This document shows positions 48,934-57,213 of a DNA stretch of 64,000 nt, in pieces. This DNA comes from Pseudomonas pharyngis (GTDB taxonomy: Bacteria > Pseudomonadota > Gammaproteobacteria > Pseudomonadales > Pseudomonadaceae), in contig NZ_BQID01000004.1 in NCBI RefSeq assembly GCF_021602345.1, forward strand, positions 62,001 through 126,000. The letters are read 5' to 3'. The notes beneath the pieces are model-generated. The model worked only from the letters and a program-made list of their open reading frames with translations, did no database searches and was not told where the DNA came from. A program made the translations under genes and the position numbers. How positions within the stretch are numbered: the stretch's first letter is position 1; every line of letters starts with the position of its first letter.

Positions 48934-49604
48934 GCTTTTTTGACACCTTGCAAGAAGCCACGCACCAGGAACGCCACGAGCTGTTCAATTTGCCGATCAT
49001 CCTCGATGCGCTGCAAGGCAAGGTCAGCCTTGAAAGCTATCGCGCGTTTCTCGCCCAGGCCTACTACCACGTGCGCCACACCGTACCACTGATGATGGCT
49101 TGTGGTGCGCGCCTGCCGACGCATCTGGAATGGCTGCGCATAGCCGTGTGCGAATACATCGAGGACGAATACGGTCATGAGCAATGGGTACTCGACGACA
49201 TCGCCGCTTGTGGCGGTGATCGTGACGCGGTCCGGGACGGTCAGCCTTCGTTGCCGATCGAGCTGATGGTCAGTTTCCTTTACGACCTGATCGCCCGGGG
49301 CAACCCGGTGGGACTGTTCGGCATGGTGAATGTGCTTGAAGGCACCAGCATCGCTTTGGCCACACACGCGGCAGGCAGCATCCGCGAACGTCTGGCCCTG
49401 CCGGAAACGGCGTTCAGCTACCTCAGCTCCCACGGCTCGCTGGACATCGAGCACATGCAAACCTATCGCCGGCTGATGAATCAGCTGGAAGATCCGGCCG
49501 ACCAGGCGGCGGTGATTCATGCCTCGAAAGTCGTCTATCGTCTCTACGCCGACATGTTCCGAGGCCTGCCCCGCGACGCGGAGGCTCAACATGCAGCTGC
49601 ATGA
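48930..49604 (+). CDS. Haem-oxygenase-like di-iron oxidase (HDO; TenA-like) family protein
   Basis: 224 residues, all helical. Candidate iron ligands follow the HDO pattern: E80-x-x-H83 in EDEYGHEQWVLDDI, E137 in VNVLEGTS, and H168-x-x-x-D172-x-x-H175 in SSHGSLDIEHM. This family includes UndA (fatty acid to 1-alkene), BesC and SznF, which use O2 for oxidative decarboxylation or N-oxidation. An acyl ligase upstream and an SDR downstream suggest an activated or free carboxylic acid as substrate. It overlaps both neighbours (4 and 14 bp). Confidence 0.86.
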   Translation: MSFFDTLQEATHQERHELFNLPIILDALQGKVSLESYRAFLAQAYYHVRHTVPLMMACGARLPTHLEWLRIAVCEYIEDEYGHEQWVLDDIAACGGDRDAVRDGQPSLPIELMVSFLYDLIARGNPVGLFGMVNVLEGTSIALATHAAGSIRERLALPETAFSYLSSHGSLDIEHMQTYRRLMNQLEDPADQAAVIHASKVVYRLYADMFRGLPRDAEAQHAAA

Positions 49605-50400
49605 AGCCCGTGTGGTGTTGACCGGTGCCAGCGGCGGCATCGGGATAGCGATCACGCGTGCCCTGTGCGCTGCCGGTGCGCAGGTCCTGGCGGTCGCGCG
49701 ACATCAGGAATCGTTGCGCCCGTTGCTCGACCTTTACCCACAGAACCTGTGCTGGGTCGCTGCCGACCTGACATTCCTCAGCGACCGGCGCAAGGTGCTG
49801 GCCGCCGCCGAGGCCATCGGCGGCATCAACCTGCTGATCAACGCCGCCGGGGTCAATCATTTCGCAATGCTGGAACAGCTCGACGACAGCGACATCAACG
49901 CCATGCTGGCGGTGAACATCGGTGCGCCGATCTGCCTGACCAAACTGTTGCTGCCGCTGCTCAAACAGGCCGACAGTGCCATGGTGGTCAACGTTGGCTC
50001 GACCTACGGGTCGATCGGCTATCCCGGTTATGCCAGTTATTGCGCAACCAAGTTTGCCTTGCGCGGATTTTCCGAGGCCTTGCGCCGAGAGTTGGCGGAT
50101 ACCCGGGTCGGTGTGTTGTACGTGGCGCCCCGCGCCACACGCACCAGCATGAACAGCCCCGCCGCCCAGGCATTGAACGATGCACTCAAAGCCAGCGTCG
50201 ACGATCCGCAGGCCGTCGCCGCTGCGGTGATTCATGCGATTGCCGGTGATCGCCGCGACCTCTATCTGGGCTGGCCGGAGCGCTTCTTCGTACGCCTCAA
50301 CAGCCTGCTGCCCAATCTGGTGGATCGCGGTCTGCGCAAGCAATTGCCATTGATCCGTCGCCTGAGTGAAAAAACCGAGAACGAGACGCCGAAACCATGA
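49591..50400 (+). CDS. Short-chain dehydrogenase/reductase
   Basis: 269 residues. Cofactor motif VVLTGASGGIGIAITRAL (T-G-x3-G-x-G), NAAG at about residues 87-91, catalytic Ser in VGSTYGSIGYPGYASYCATKFALRGF (S132-like, then Y-x-x-x-K), classical SDR. The C-terminal 60 residues (VAAAVIHAIAGDRRDLYLGWPERFFVRLNSLLP) are of the type found in SDRs acting on acyl or alkyl chains. It is fourth in the operon, with overlapping starts and stops on both sides. Confidence 0.9.
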   Translation: MQLHEARVVLTGASGGIGIAITRALCAAGAQVLAVARHQESLRPLLDLYPQNLCWVAADLTFLSDRRKVLAAAEAIGGINLLINAAGVNHFAMLEQLDDSDINAMLAVNIGAPICLTKLLLPLLKQADSAMVVNVGSTYGSIGYPGYASYCATKFALRGFSEALRRELADTRVGVLYVAPRATRTSMNSPAAQALNDALKASVDDPQAVAAAVIHAIAGDRRDLYLGWPERFFVRLNSLLPNLVDRGLRKQLPLIRRLSEKTENETPKP

Positions 50401-51041
50401 AAAAACTTCTCGCCTGTGTGCTGCTGGGCGCCCTCAGTCAAAGTGTCTGGGCGCTGGAAGCTGCCGATCAACAACGCCTCAACAGCATCCAGCAGAGCTG
50501 GGCACACATCCAGTACGAAACACCGGAAAAACAGCGCGCCGCTGCATTTGAACAGTTGGCCGTCCAGGCAACGCACTTCGCCACCGAACGGCCGGCCGTC
50601 GCCGAGGCCTGGATCTGGAAAGGCATCGTCACCAGCAGTTGGGCCGGTGCCGAGGGCGGACTGGGTGCTCTGGGTAAAGCCAAGGATGCCAAAGCCGATC
50701 TGGAAAAATCCCTGACCCTGGACCCCAAGGCGCTGCAAGGTTCCGCCTACACCAGCCTCGCCGCGCTGTACGATCGGGTGCCCGGCTGGCCGATCGGTTT
50801 CGGCGACAGCGACAAGGCTGAGCAACTGCTCAAGCAGGCCCTGCAACTCAACCCTGATGGCATCGACAGTTTGTACTTTTGGGGCGATCACCTTTACCGT
50901 CAAAAACGCTACGCTGAAGCCAGAGCAGCGCTGCTCAAGGCCCTGCAAGCCGCTCCGCGCCCGGGCCGGGAAAGTGCCGATGCCGGGCGCCGCAAAGAGA
51001 TCGCCGCGTTGCTGGTGGACGTAAACAAGAAACTCGACTGA
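50397..51041 (+). CDS. Periplasmic TPR-like protein
   Basis: 214 residues with a signal peptide (cleavage near SVWALE, about residue 20). Helical pairs with TPR spacing are visible: AAAFEQLAVQATHFATERPAVAEAWIWKGIVTSSWAG, KADLEKSLTLDPKALQGSAYTSLAALYD, KAEQLLKQALQLNPDGIDSLYFWGDHLYRQKRYAEARAALLKAL. It could act as a scaffold or signal relay between the pathway and the kinase encoded two genes on, which is inference only. Start overlaps the SDR stop by ATGA. Confidence 0.8.
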   Translation: MKKLLACVLLGALSQSVWALEAADQQRLNSIQQSWAHIQYETPEKQRAAAFEQLAVQATHFATERPAVAEAWIWKGIVTSSWAGAEGGLGALGKAKDAKADLEKSLTLDPKALQGSAYTSLAALYDRVPGWPIGFGDSDKAEQLLKQALQLNPDGIDSLYFWGDHLYRQKRYAEARAALLKALQAAPRPGRESADAGRRKEIAALLVDVNKKLD

Positions 51042-51052
51042 CAGGAGTCCGT

Positions 51053-51715
51053 GTGCGCTTATTACTGATCGAGGATGACGTGGCCCTCGGCGAGGGCATT
51101 CATCAGGCACTGGGGCGCGAGGGCTACACCGTCGACTGGCTCAAGGACGGCAGCAGCGCCCTGCACGCCCTGCTCAGCGAAACCTTTGATCTGGCGGTGC
51201 TCGATCTCGGCCTGCCACGCATGGACGGCCTGGAAGTACTACGCCGTCTGCGTAGCACTGGTTCTAACCTGCCGGTGCTGATCCTCACCGCCCGCGATGC
51301 CACCGAAGACCGCATTGCGGGGCTGGACGCCGGCGCCGACGATTACCTGATCAAGCCCTTTGACCTGGCCGAGCTCAAAGCCCGCCTGCGCGCCCTGCTG
51401 CGACGCAGTGCCGGACGCGCGCAGATGCTGATCGAGCACGCCGGCATCAGTCTCAACCCCGGCACCCAGCAAGTCAGCTATCTGGGGCAGCCGGTGGTGC
51501 TCACGCCCAAGGAATATCAGTTGCTGCACGAACTGCTCTCGCCGCCGGGTCGGGTCATGACCCGCGACCACCTCACACAACTGCTTTACGGCTGGAACGA
51601 AGAAGCCGAAAGCAACACCCTGGAAGTGCACATTCATCACCTGCGCAAGAAATTCTCCACCGACCTGATCCGCACCATTCGCGGCGTGGGTTATCTGGTG
51701 GAGGAGCGCCGATGA
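51053..51715 (+). CDS. OmpR-family response regulator (QseB/PmrA-like)
   Basis: 220 residues from a GTG at 51053 with CAGGAG 6 bp upstream. Receiver: acidic triad EDD (about residues 7-9), phospho-Asp in LAVLDLGLPRMDG (about 51), the Lys in YLIKPFDLAEL. Winged helix: LTPKEYQLLHELLSPPGRVMTRDHLTQLLYG, ending RTIRGVGYLVEERR. It overlaps the kinase gene (ATGA). The nearby unlinked-kinase regulator at 12464 is a different subgroup. Confidence 0.92.
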   Translation: MRLLLIEDDVALGEGIHQALGREGYTVDWLKDGSSALHALLSETFDLAVLDLGLPRMDGLEVLRRLRSTGSNLPVLILTARDATEDRIAGLDAGADDYLIKPFDLAELKARLRALLRRSAGRAQMLIEHAGISLNPGTQQVSYLGQPVVLTPKEYQLLHELLSPPGRVMTRDHLTQLLYGWNEEAESNTLEVHIHHLRKKFSTDLIRTIRGVGYLVEERR

Positions 51716-53079
51716 CCTCGATCCGGCGCCGCACCCTGACCCTGATCATCGGCCTGATGCTCGCTGGTCTGACTGTGCTCAGCCTGTTCAACCTGCACGA
51801 CAGCAACCACGAAATCGCCGAGGTCTACGACGCGCAACTGGCGCAGAACGCGCGTCTGCTGCAAGGCGTGATGCGCATGCCGTTGTCAGCGCCGGAACAC
51901 ACGAACCTGTATCAGGCCTTCAACTCGGCACTGGCTGAAGCCGTGCCTCGGGGCGATGGCCACCCCTACGAACGAAAACTCGCCTTTCAGGTGTGGAATC
52001 CCCAAGGCGAGGTGTTGGTACACACCGCCAGTGCACCCTCCTTCAGCACGCCGCCGATCCAGCCAGGCTTCAGCGACGTGGAGGATCTGAACAAGCGCCA
52101 CTGGCGGGCGTTTGTCCTGGAAGACAAACAGAACGGTTTGCGCATCTGGGTGGGTGAACGTGGCGACGTGCGAGCGGATCTGGTTGACCGGATCGTCCGC
52201 CATACCCTGTGGCCGAACGTAATCGGCAGTCTGGTCCTTGCGGCGATGATCTGGCTGGCCATCGGCTGGGGGCTCAAGCCGCTGGCCAATATGGCGGCGA
52301 CCCTGCGCGCCCGCCACAGTGGCGCTCTCGAACCGCTGCAACTGACGCCGCTGCCCAGCGAACTGGAACCGATGCAAGCCGCACTCAACCGCATGCTTGC
52401 GCAGATCCAGGAAGTGCTCGGTCGGGAACGCCGGTTCATCGCCGACGCCGCCCACGAAATGCGCACGCCGCTGGCGGTACTGCGGGTACATGCGCAAAAC
52501 CTGCTGGAGGCTGGCACCGAGCAGGAACGTCGCGAGTCACTCGAATTTCTGATCGCCGGGGTGGATCGCACCAGCCGACTGGTCAATCAGCTACTGACCA
52601 TGGCCCGCCTCGAACCCAAGGCCAGTGCGCCTGCCAACCAACGCATCGACCTTGGCGACACCGTGCGCAACAGTCTGGTGCAACTCACGCCATGGTTGCT
52701 GAGCAAACATCTGGAACTGGCCTTTGACGTCAGCGACCAACCTTTTCCAGCGTTCGCCGATGCTGCCACCATCGACATTGCCTTGAACAACCTCATCACC
52801 AACGCCGCCAACTTCTCCCCGGAGCAAGGCGTGATCAGCGTGCAATTGACCCGCGTCGACGGTTTTTACCATTTGGACGTTGAAGATCAGGGCCCGGGTA
52901 TCGATGAAACGGACCGGGCGCGATTGTTCGAGCGGTTCTACAGCCGGGGCAACCCCGAGGGCGCGGGCCTGGGGCTGACCATCGTCAATACCATCGCCAC
53001 CCGTCTGGGTGGGCGGATCACACTGCAAAACCGGGTCGAGGGAGGCCTGCGGGCGACGCTGTCGATTCCCGCCGGTTGA
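51712..53079 (+). CDS. Sensor histidine kinase (QseC-like)
   Basis: 455 residues. Helix 1 at about 12-30, a periplasmic domain of about 130 residues (DSNHEIAEVYDAQLAQNARLLQGVMRMPLSAPE... is the QseC/PmrB-type input region), helix 2 at about 165-187, then HAMP-like linker. H-box: ADAAHEMRTPLAVLRVHAQNLL (phospho-His about 246). N-, G1- and G2-boxes are present: NNLITNAANFSP, DVEDQGPGIDETDRARLFERFYSRG, GAGLGLTIVNTIATRLGG. It closes the operon and probably senses a product or substrate of the enzymes. Confidence 0.92.
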   Translation: MTSIRRRTLTLIIGLMLAGLTVLSLFNLHDSNHEIAEVYDAQLAQNARLLQGVMRMPLSAPEHTNLYQAFNSALAEAVPRGDGHPYERKLAFQVWNPQGEVLVHTASAPSFSTPPIQPGFSDVEDLNKRHWRAFVLEDKQNGLRIWVGERGDVRADLVDRIVRHTLWPNVIGSLVLAAMIWLAIGWGLKPLANMAATLRARHSGALEPLQLTPLPSELEPMQAALNRMLAQIQEVLGRERRFIADAAHEMRTPLAVLRVHAQNLLEAGTEQERRESLEFLIAGVDRTSRLVNQLLTMARLEPKASAPANQRIDLGDTVRNSLVQLTPWLLSKHLELAFDVSDQPFPAFADAATIDIALNNLITNAANFSPEQGVISVQLTRVDGFYHLDVEDQGPGIDETDRARLFERFYSRGNPEGAGLGLTIVNTIATRLGGRITLQNRVEGGLRATLSIPAG

Positions 53080-53100
53080 ACAGGTCTTGGGACCGTTGAG

Positions 53101-54363
53101 TCAAGGCGTAACCATCCGCGACGCCTTGCTTTGCAGTGCAATTGAGTCGGCATTGGAACCCGATACTGTCTCGGGCACCGCCACCCAAAGCAGCACCAGC
53201 GCTACCAGCGCCACGGCCGCCAAGGTCAGAAACCCGGCGCTGTAACCGGCCTCTTGAACCACGATGCCCGCCAGACTGTTGCTCAATGCCGCGCCCAGTC
53301 CGAACACTGTCGAAATCGCCCCCAGACTGACGTTGAAGTGGCCGGTCCCCAGCGTCAGGTCTTTCACCACCACCGGAAACAGCGCGCCGAAAATCCCCGC
53401 GCCGATGCCATCGAGCAACTGCACCGAAACCAGCCACCACGGATCGTTCGACAGCACATACAGCACACCGCGCAACGGCAAAATTAGAAACCCCGCCAAC
53501 AGCAACGGCTTGCGTCCCCACAGATCGGCCTTCGCCCCCACCAGCAGCGCGACCGGCACCATCACCAGTTGTGCCGCGACGATGCAGGCAGACGTGAGCG
53601 GTGTGGCCATCTGCAGATTGGCCTGCGCCAGCTTCTGGCTCACCAGCGGCAACATCGCCGCGTTCGCCAGATGAAACAGCGCGCAGCAAATCGCAAACAT
53701 CAGCAGCGGGCGGTTGGTGAGCAACACGGAAAAGCCCGAAGGCTGCTTGCCCTGCCCCGCTTCGCTGGGGGAAAGACCTCGGGCGAGATCGTGGTCAATG
53801 GCGTCGGCCGATACGAACGAGACAGCAATCACACTGGCCAGCGCCATGACCGCCATCAAATAAAACACCGCAACCGGACCAAACAGGTACGCGGACAAAC
53901 CGGCCAACAACGCGGCGCAGGCGTTGCCGGCGTGGTTGAAGGTTTCGTTGCGCCCGGTTCTTCGCGTGAAGGCACGAGGCCCGGTAATCCCGAGGGTGAT
54001 CGCGCAAATGGCCGGCGCGAAAATCGAAGCGGCGACGGCACTGATGGCTTGCGTCACCGCCACCAGGCTGAACGACGTCACAAACGGCAGCAGCAGACAA
54101 CTCCCGGTGACCACCAGCGCGGCAATCGCGATCAGCGCCCGTTTGAAGCGCGTGCTGTCGACCAGCGCACCTGCCGGGGTCTGGGTGATGAGCGCGGCGA
54201 TCCCGGCAAGGGTCATGACCAGACCAATACTCGCCGGCTCCCAGTGGTGAACCGCCAGCAGGTAAATCGCCAGATAAGGACCGAGCCCGTCACGCACGTC
54301 GGCGAGGAAGAAATTCAGGCTGTCGAGGGACAGGTTATTGCGGCGATCGAGGTGAGTGGCCAC
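53101..54363 (-). CDS. MFS transporter
   Basis: 420 residues, 12 helices. The N-terminal segment LDRRNNLSLDSLNFFLADVRDGLGPYLAIYL and the linker GALVDSTRFKRALIA (Motif A type), and LVGAKADLWGRKPLLLAGF in the second half are typical. The group includes many uncharacterised gamma-proteobacterial exporters. It is convergent with the kinase gene, 21 bp apart, and not part of the preceding operon. Confidence 0.86.
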   Translation of the reverse strand: MATHLDRRNNLSLDSLNFFLADVRDGLGPYLAIYLLAVHHWEPASIGLVMTLAGIAALITQTPAGALVDSTRFKRALIAIAALVVTGSCLLLPFVTSFSLVAVTQAISAVAASIFAPAICAITLGITGPRAFTRRTGRNETFNHAGNACAALLAGLSAYLFGPVAVFYLMAVMALASVIAVSFVSADAIDHDLARGLSPSEAGQGKQPSGFSVLLTNRPLLMFAICCALFHLANAAMLPLVSQKLAQANLQMATPLTSACIVAAQLVMVPVALLVGAKADLWGRKPLLLAGFLILPLRGVLYVLSNDPWWLVSVQLLDGIGAGIFGALFPVVVKDLTLGTGHFNVSLGAISTVFGLGAALSNSLAGIVVQEAGYSAGFLTLAAVALVALVLLWVAVPETVSGSNADSIALQSKASRMVTP

Positions 54364-54461
54364 GGGAAACGTCTTCGTTGTCGAGGTTCTGCGTGATGAC
54401 TCAACCTCCGCAAATCGAATGACCTTTTGCCGGGCGTTTTAGTTGCATGAAACCGCTGTCT

Positions 54462-55349
54462 TTACTGGCCCATCAACAACTCGCGCTCGCCTTCGCACAA
54501 GCCCACGACGTAATCCCAGACCACCCGCAACCGTACCGACTTGTGCAACTCGCGCCGCGTGCTGATCCAGTAACTGCGCTCGATGCTCTCATCCGGCAAC
54601 AGCGCTACCAGATCCGGATCCGACGCGGCCATGTAGCAAGGAAGTACCGCAATCCCCAACCCCGAGCGCGCCGCCTGCTGCTGGGCGATCACGCTGGTGC
54701 TGTGAAACACCACCCGTGGGTTGCGGCAGAAGCTGTTGAGAAACATCAGCTCCTGACTGAACAGCAGATCATCGACGTAGCCGATCCACGCGTGCCGTCC
54801 GAGATCTTCGCGACTGCGCAGCGGCGGTGAATTATCGAGATAGGCGCGGCTGGCATAGAGCGCGAGTCGGTAATCGGTGAGTTTGCGGGTGACCAGCATG
54901 TCCGCCGCCGGCCGCTCCAGGTGAATGCTGATTTCCGCCTCGCGATTGAGGATGCTGACGAAGCGCGGCACCGCCACCAGTTCCACTTCCAGCCCCGGAT
55001 AGCGTTCGAACAACCCGATCATGCGGCTGGCGAGAAACATGATGCCCAGCCCTTCTGTCACACCGACGCGAATCTTGCCCAGCGGCGCCGTGGACTGGGT
55101 GATTTCTTCCTGAGCCAGCAGCGCGACATTTTCCATGGCTTCGGCATGCTTGAGCAGCGCCTCCCCCGCCGGAGTCATTTCGTACCCCTGGGCGTGCTGG
55201 ACGAACAACGCGGTGCCAAGGCTTTTTTCGATGGCTTCGATATGTCGGGCGACGGTGGCGTGCGTGGTGTTCAGTCGGCGGGCGGCGGTGAGCAGGCGGC
55301 CGCTGCGCTGCAACTCGAGAAAGAACCGCAGGTCGTTCCAGTCGAACAT
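54462..55349 (-). CDS. LysR-family regulator
   Basis: 295 residues from the ATG at 55349. Winged helix: WNDLRFFLELQRSGRLLTAARRLNTTHATVARHIEAIEKSLGTALFVQHAQGYEMTPAG. The effector domain follows. Divergent from the GMC oxidoreductase gene, which it probably regulates. The 133-bp gap contains TTC-N7-GAA at 55420-55432 and two ACTAACA/GCTAACA repeats, possible LysR sites. Confidence 0.88.
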   Translation of the reverse strand: MFDWNDLRFFLELQRSGRLLTAARRLNTTHATVARHIEAIEKSLGTALFVQHAQGYEMTPAGEALLKHAEAMENVALLAQEEITQSTAPLGKIRVGVTEGLGIMFLASRMIGLFERYPGLEVELVAVPRFVSILNREAEISIHLERPAADMLVTRKLTDYRLALYASRAYLDNSPPLRSREDLGRHAWIGYVDDLLFSQELMFLNSFCRNPRVVFHSTSVIAQQQAARSGLGIAVLPCYMAASDPDLVALLPDESIERSYWISTRRELHKSVRLRVVWDYVVGLCEGERELLMGQ

Positions 55350-55453
55350 GGCTTGTCCTTGTCGGCTATCGTCAGGGAGCACTGTTTGAAAACGCACAGC
55401 GGCTGCGCAAAAACTAACATTCTTTTGACGAAAGCTAACAACTAGGATGACTG

Positions 55454-55467
55454 ACAACAAAAACAAT
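55454..55467 (+). promoter_or_regulatory. A-rich leader motif, Crc/Hfq-type
   Basis: ACAACAAAAACAAT lies 15 bp upstream of the GMC start codon, within the leader. It fits the AAnAAnAA pattern bound by Hfq/Crc in Pseudomonas for catabolite repression. An identical 14-mer is upstream of the MHS transporter start at 57181-57194. Confidence 0.55.
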
Positions 55468-55482
55468 AAGCGAGGTCAGGGA

Positions 55483-57132
55483 ATGCAGACGTCCCTCGAT
55501 GAGTTCGATTACATCGTGGTCGGTGCCGGGCCGGCCGGGTGTTTGCTGGCCAATCGGCTGTCGGCCGATCCACAGCAGCGCGTGCTGTTGCTGGAGGCTG
55601 GCGGGCGCGACAACTATCCGTGGATTCACATTCCCGTGGGTTACCTGTTCTGCATCGGCAACCCGCGCACCGACTGGTGCTTCAAGACCGAAGAGCAACC
55701 GAGCCTCAATGGCCGTGCGCTGAGTTATCCGCGCGGCAAGGTGCTGGGCGGCTGCTCGTCGATCAACGGCATGATCTACATGCGTGGCCAGGCCAACGAC
55801 TATGACGGCTGGGCCGCCGAAGGCAATCCGGGCTGGGCCTGGAACGATGTGCTACCGCTGTTCAAACAGAGCGAAAACCATTTTGCTGGTGCGGCGGACT
55901 TTCATGGCGACAAGGGTGAGTGGCGAGTCGAACGCCAGCGCCTGTCGTGGCCGATTCTCGATGCCTTCCGCAGCGCTGCCGAACAGAGCGGCATCGCCAG
56001 CATCGACGACTTCAACCAGGGCGACAACGAGGGTTGCGGCTACTTTCAGGTCAATCAGAAGGCCGGGGTGCGCTGGAATGCGGCGAAGGCGTTTCTGAAG
56101 CCGATTCGCGATCGGGCCAATCTCACCGTGCTGACTGAAGTCGAAGTGGATCGCGTGTTGTTCGAAGACGGTCGCGCTTCGAAAGTCAGCGCCCGTTGGC
56201 AGGGTCAACAAAAGAACTTCAAGGCGCGCAAGGAGATCGTGTTGTGCGCCGGCTCCGTGGGCTCGCCGAGCATTCTGCAACGCTCCGGAATCGGGCCGCG
56301 CCCGCTGCTGGAAAAGCTCGGCATCGGCGTGGTGCATGAATTGCCGGGCGTCGGCGGCAACCTGCAGGATCACCTGCAACTGCGGCTTATCTACCAACTG
56401 GAGAACGCCCGCACCCTCAATCAGATCGCCGGCAGCGTGTGGGGCAAGATGGGCATGGGCCTGCGTTACCTGTACGACCGCAGCGGGCCGTTGTCGATGG
56501 CCCCGAGTCAGCTGGGTGCGTTTGCCCGTTCCGGGCCTGAGCAGACCTCGGCCAACCTCGAATATCACGTGCAGCCGCTGTCGCTGGAGCGCTTTGGCGA
56601 ACCGCTGCACAGCTTCCCCGCATTCACCGCGTCGGTGTGTGATTTACGGCCGCAGAGCCGGGGTCGGGTCGAGATCCGTTCCGCCGATCCACAAACCGCG
56701 CCGCTGATTCAACCCAATTACCTCAGCCATCCCGAAGACCTGCGCGTGGCCGCCGATGCGATTCGCCTGACCCGGCGCATCGTCAGCGCCCCCGCCCTGC
56801 AAGCTTTCAATCCGGTGGAATACCTGCCCGGCGCCAGTCTGCAAACCGAAGAACAACTGCACGAAGCGGCGGCGAAGATCGGCACGACGATTTTCCACCC
56901 GGTCGGCACTTGCCGCATGGGCAACGACGCGGACGCCGTGGTCGATGCGCAGTTGCGCGTGCACGGCGTACCGGGGCTGCGGATTGCCGATGCGTCGATC
57001 ATGCCGCGCATTACCTCGGGCAACACCTGTTCGCCTACGCTGATGATTGCTGAAAAAGCGGCACAGCTGATTCTCAACCCAACCGCCCGGAGTTTTCCCG
57101 CCGAAGAAAAAGCACTGACCGCACTCTCTTGA
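55483..57132 (+). CDS. GMC-family oxidoreductase (choline/alcohol dehydrogenase type)
   Basis: 549 residues from the ATG at 55483, which has GAGG 7 bp upstream; an ATG at 55447 is possible but has no clear site. FAD fold: DYIVVGAGPAGCLLANRLS (residues 7-25) and GMC signature GKVLGGCSSINGMIYMRGQ (about 85-103). The C-terminal catalytic His region is VGTCRMGNDADAVVDAQLRVHGVPGLRIADASIMPRITSGNT. It oxidises an alcohol with FAD. The following MHS transporter probably imports the substrate. Confidence 0.88.
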   Translation: MQTSLDEFDYIVVGAGPAGCLLANRLSADPQQRVLLLEAGGRDNYPWIHIPVGYLFCIGNPRTDWCFKTEEQPSLNGRALSYPRGKVLGGCSSINGMIYMRGQANDYDGWAAEGNPGWAWNDVLPLFKQSENHFAGAADFHGDKGEWRVERQRLSWPILDAFRSAAEQSGIASIDDFNQGDNEGCGYFQVNQKAGVRWNAAKAFLKPIRDRANLTVLTEVEVDRVLFEDGRASKVSARWQGQQKNFKARKEIVLCAGSVGSPSILQRSGIGPRPLLEKLGIGVVHELPGVGGNLQDHLQLRLIYQLENARTLNQIAGSVWGKMGMGLRYLYDRSGPLSMAPSQLGAFARSGPEQTSANLEYHVQPLSLERFGEPLHSFPAFTASVCDLRPQSRGRVEIRSADPQTAPLIQPNYLSHPEDLRVAADAIRLTRRIVSAPALQAFNPVEYLPGASLQTEEQLHEAAAKIGTTIFHPVGTCRMGNDADAVVDAQLRVHGVPGLRIADASIMPRITSGNTCSPTLMIAEKAAQLILNPTARSFPAEEKALTALS

Positions 57133-57180
57133 CCAAAGGAACAGCGGCGCCCGCCCACAAGGCCGGTGCCGACAGTGGAA

Positions 57181-57194
57181 ACAACAAAAACAAT
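57181..57194 (+). promoter_or_regulatory. A-rich leader motif, Crc/Hfq-type
   Basis: The second copy of ACAACAAAAACAAT, 19 bp upstream of the MHS start codon. It lies between the GMC stop and the transporter ribosome site. Confidence 0.55.
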
Positions 57195-57213
57195 CACTGT
57201 GAGGGATACCGAT

